Made by a program: the position numbers and the translations under genes. Shown one piece after another: positions 63,809 to 64,000 of a DNA stretch of 64,000 nucleotides. How positions within the stretch are numbered: position 1 is the first letter of the stretch; each line of letters begins with the position of its first letter. Source of the DNA: Paraburkholderia adhaesiva (GTDB lineage: Bacteria; Pseudomonadota; Gammaproteobacteria; Burkholderiales; Burkholderiaceae); assembly GCF_021390575.1 (NCBI RefSeq), contig NZ_JAJEJQ010000002.1, positions 434,001-498,000 on the forward strand, written 5' to 3'. The notes under the pieces were generated by a model. It did no database searches. It was not told the DNA's origin and saw nothing but the letters and a program-made list of their open reading frames with translations.

Positions 63809-64000
63809 ATGAAAATAATCCGGCTTGATGACGTTCAGATCTTCGTGCACGCGGTGGACTTCGGCAGCTTCTCGGAGGCGGCACGCCAGCTGAACATCGC
63901 GCCTGCGCAGGCGAGTGCTTCGGTGCAGCGGCTCGAAAAGGCGTTGGGCGAGCGTCTGTTCACGCGATCCACGCGCAGTATGCAACTATCGGAGGCGGGG
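63809..64000 (+). CDS. LysR-family transcriptional regulator, partial
   Basis: The first 64 residues before the right edge. MKIIRLDDVQIFVHAVDFGS, then FSEAARQLNIAPAQASASVQ and RLEKALGERLFTRSTRSMQL form the LysR winged helix-turn-helix. The effector domain lies outside the window. Divergent from the MDR dehydrogenase, its probable target. Confidence 0.93.
   Translation, partial: MKIIRLDDVQIFVHAVDFGSFSEAARQLNIAPAQASASVQRLEKALGERLFTRSTRSMQLSEAG

Overview
The window reads as a chromosomal piece of a high-GC betaproteobacterium of the Burkholderiaceae (Burkholderia, Paraburkholderia or Caballeronia type). The grounds are a porin of the Burkholderia OmpC/Porin_4 type, a small DUF4148 protein, frequent GTG starts, tightly overlapping operons and a six-gene Pha/Mrp antiporter with fused A and B subunits. 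I saw no rRNA, tRNA, CRISPR array, insertion sequence or integrase. Both edges cut a gene: a minus-strand protein at the left (1..1596) and a LysR regulator at the right (63809..64000).

Region 1 (about 1.6-33 kb) is the most interesting part and looks like one functional unit. A seven-gene operon (2038..17354) encodes two multicopper-oxidase-like proteins, a 2704-residue exported mosaic protein, a small exported protein, two LolA-like periplasmic proteins and a cytochrome c fused to a periplasmic-binding-protein-like domain. After a lytic transglycosylase come a response regulator, a soluble PAS histidine kinase, a Sco/SenC copper chaperone with a His/Met-rich leader and a second response regulator. 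Then follows an eleven-gene atypical type II secretion / type IV filament-like operon (22528..32723): pseudopilin, GspF, GspE, PilM/N/O/P-like proteins, secretin and three more pseudopilins. No prepilin peptidase is present. The closest precedent I know is Geobacter sulfurreducens, where the multicopper protein OmpB is exported by an atypical T2SS containing the pseudopilin OxpG. I infer a copper-dependent extracellular oxidase or electron-transfer system with its own secretion machine, copper loading and two-component control. A 14-base identical element upstream of both the oxidase operon and the sco gene supports shared regulation.

Region 2 (33-41 kb) holds a porin, a DUF4148 protein and the phaAB-C-D-E-F-G monovalent cation/proton antiporter operon, all on the minus strand. 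Region 3 (41-47.6 kb) is an envelope export operon: NodT-type outer membrane factor, HlyD-type adaptor, RbbA-type double ATPase with permease, and a YhhJ-type permease. Region 4 (48.2-54.8 kb) is a chaperone-usher fimbrial operon. Region 5 (55-60 kb) is a patchwork of an acyltransferase, small exported proteins of unknown function and a CBS-BON protein, with some apparently decayed DNA between. Region 6 (60-64 kb) has a cytochrome c and sorbosone-type dehydrogenase pair, then a GlcG/HbpS-like protein and a quinone-oxidoreductase-like dehydrogenase, divergent from the LysR gene.
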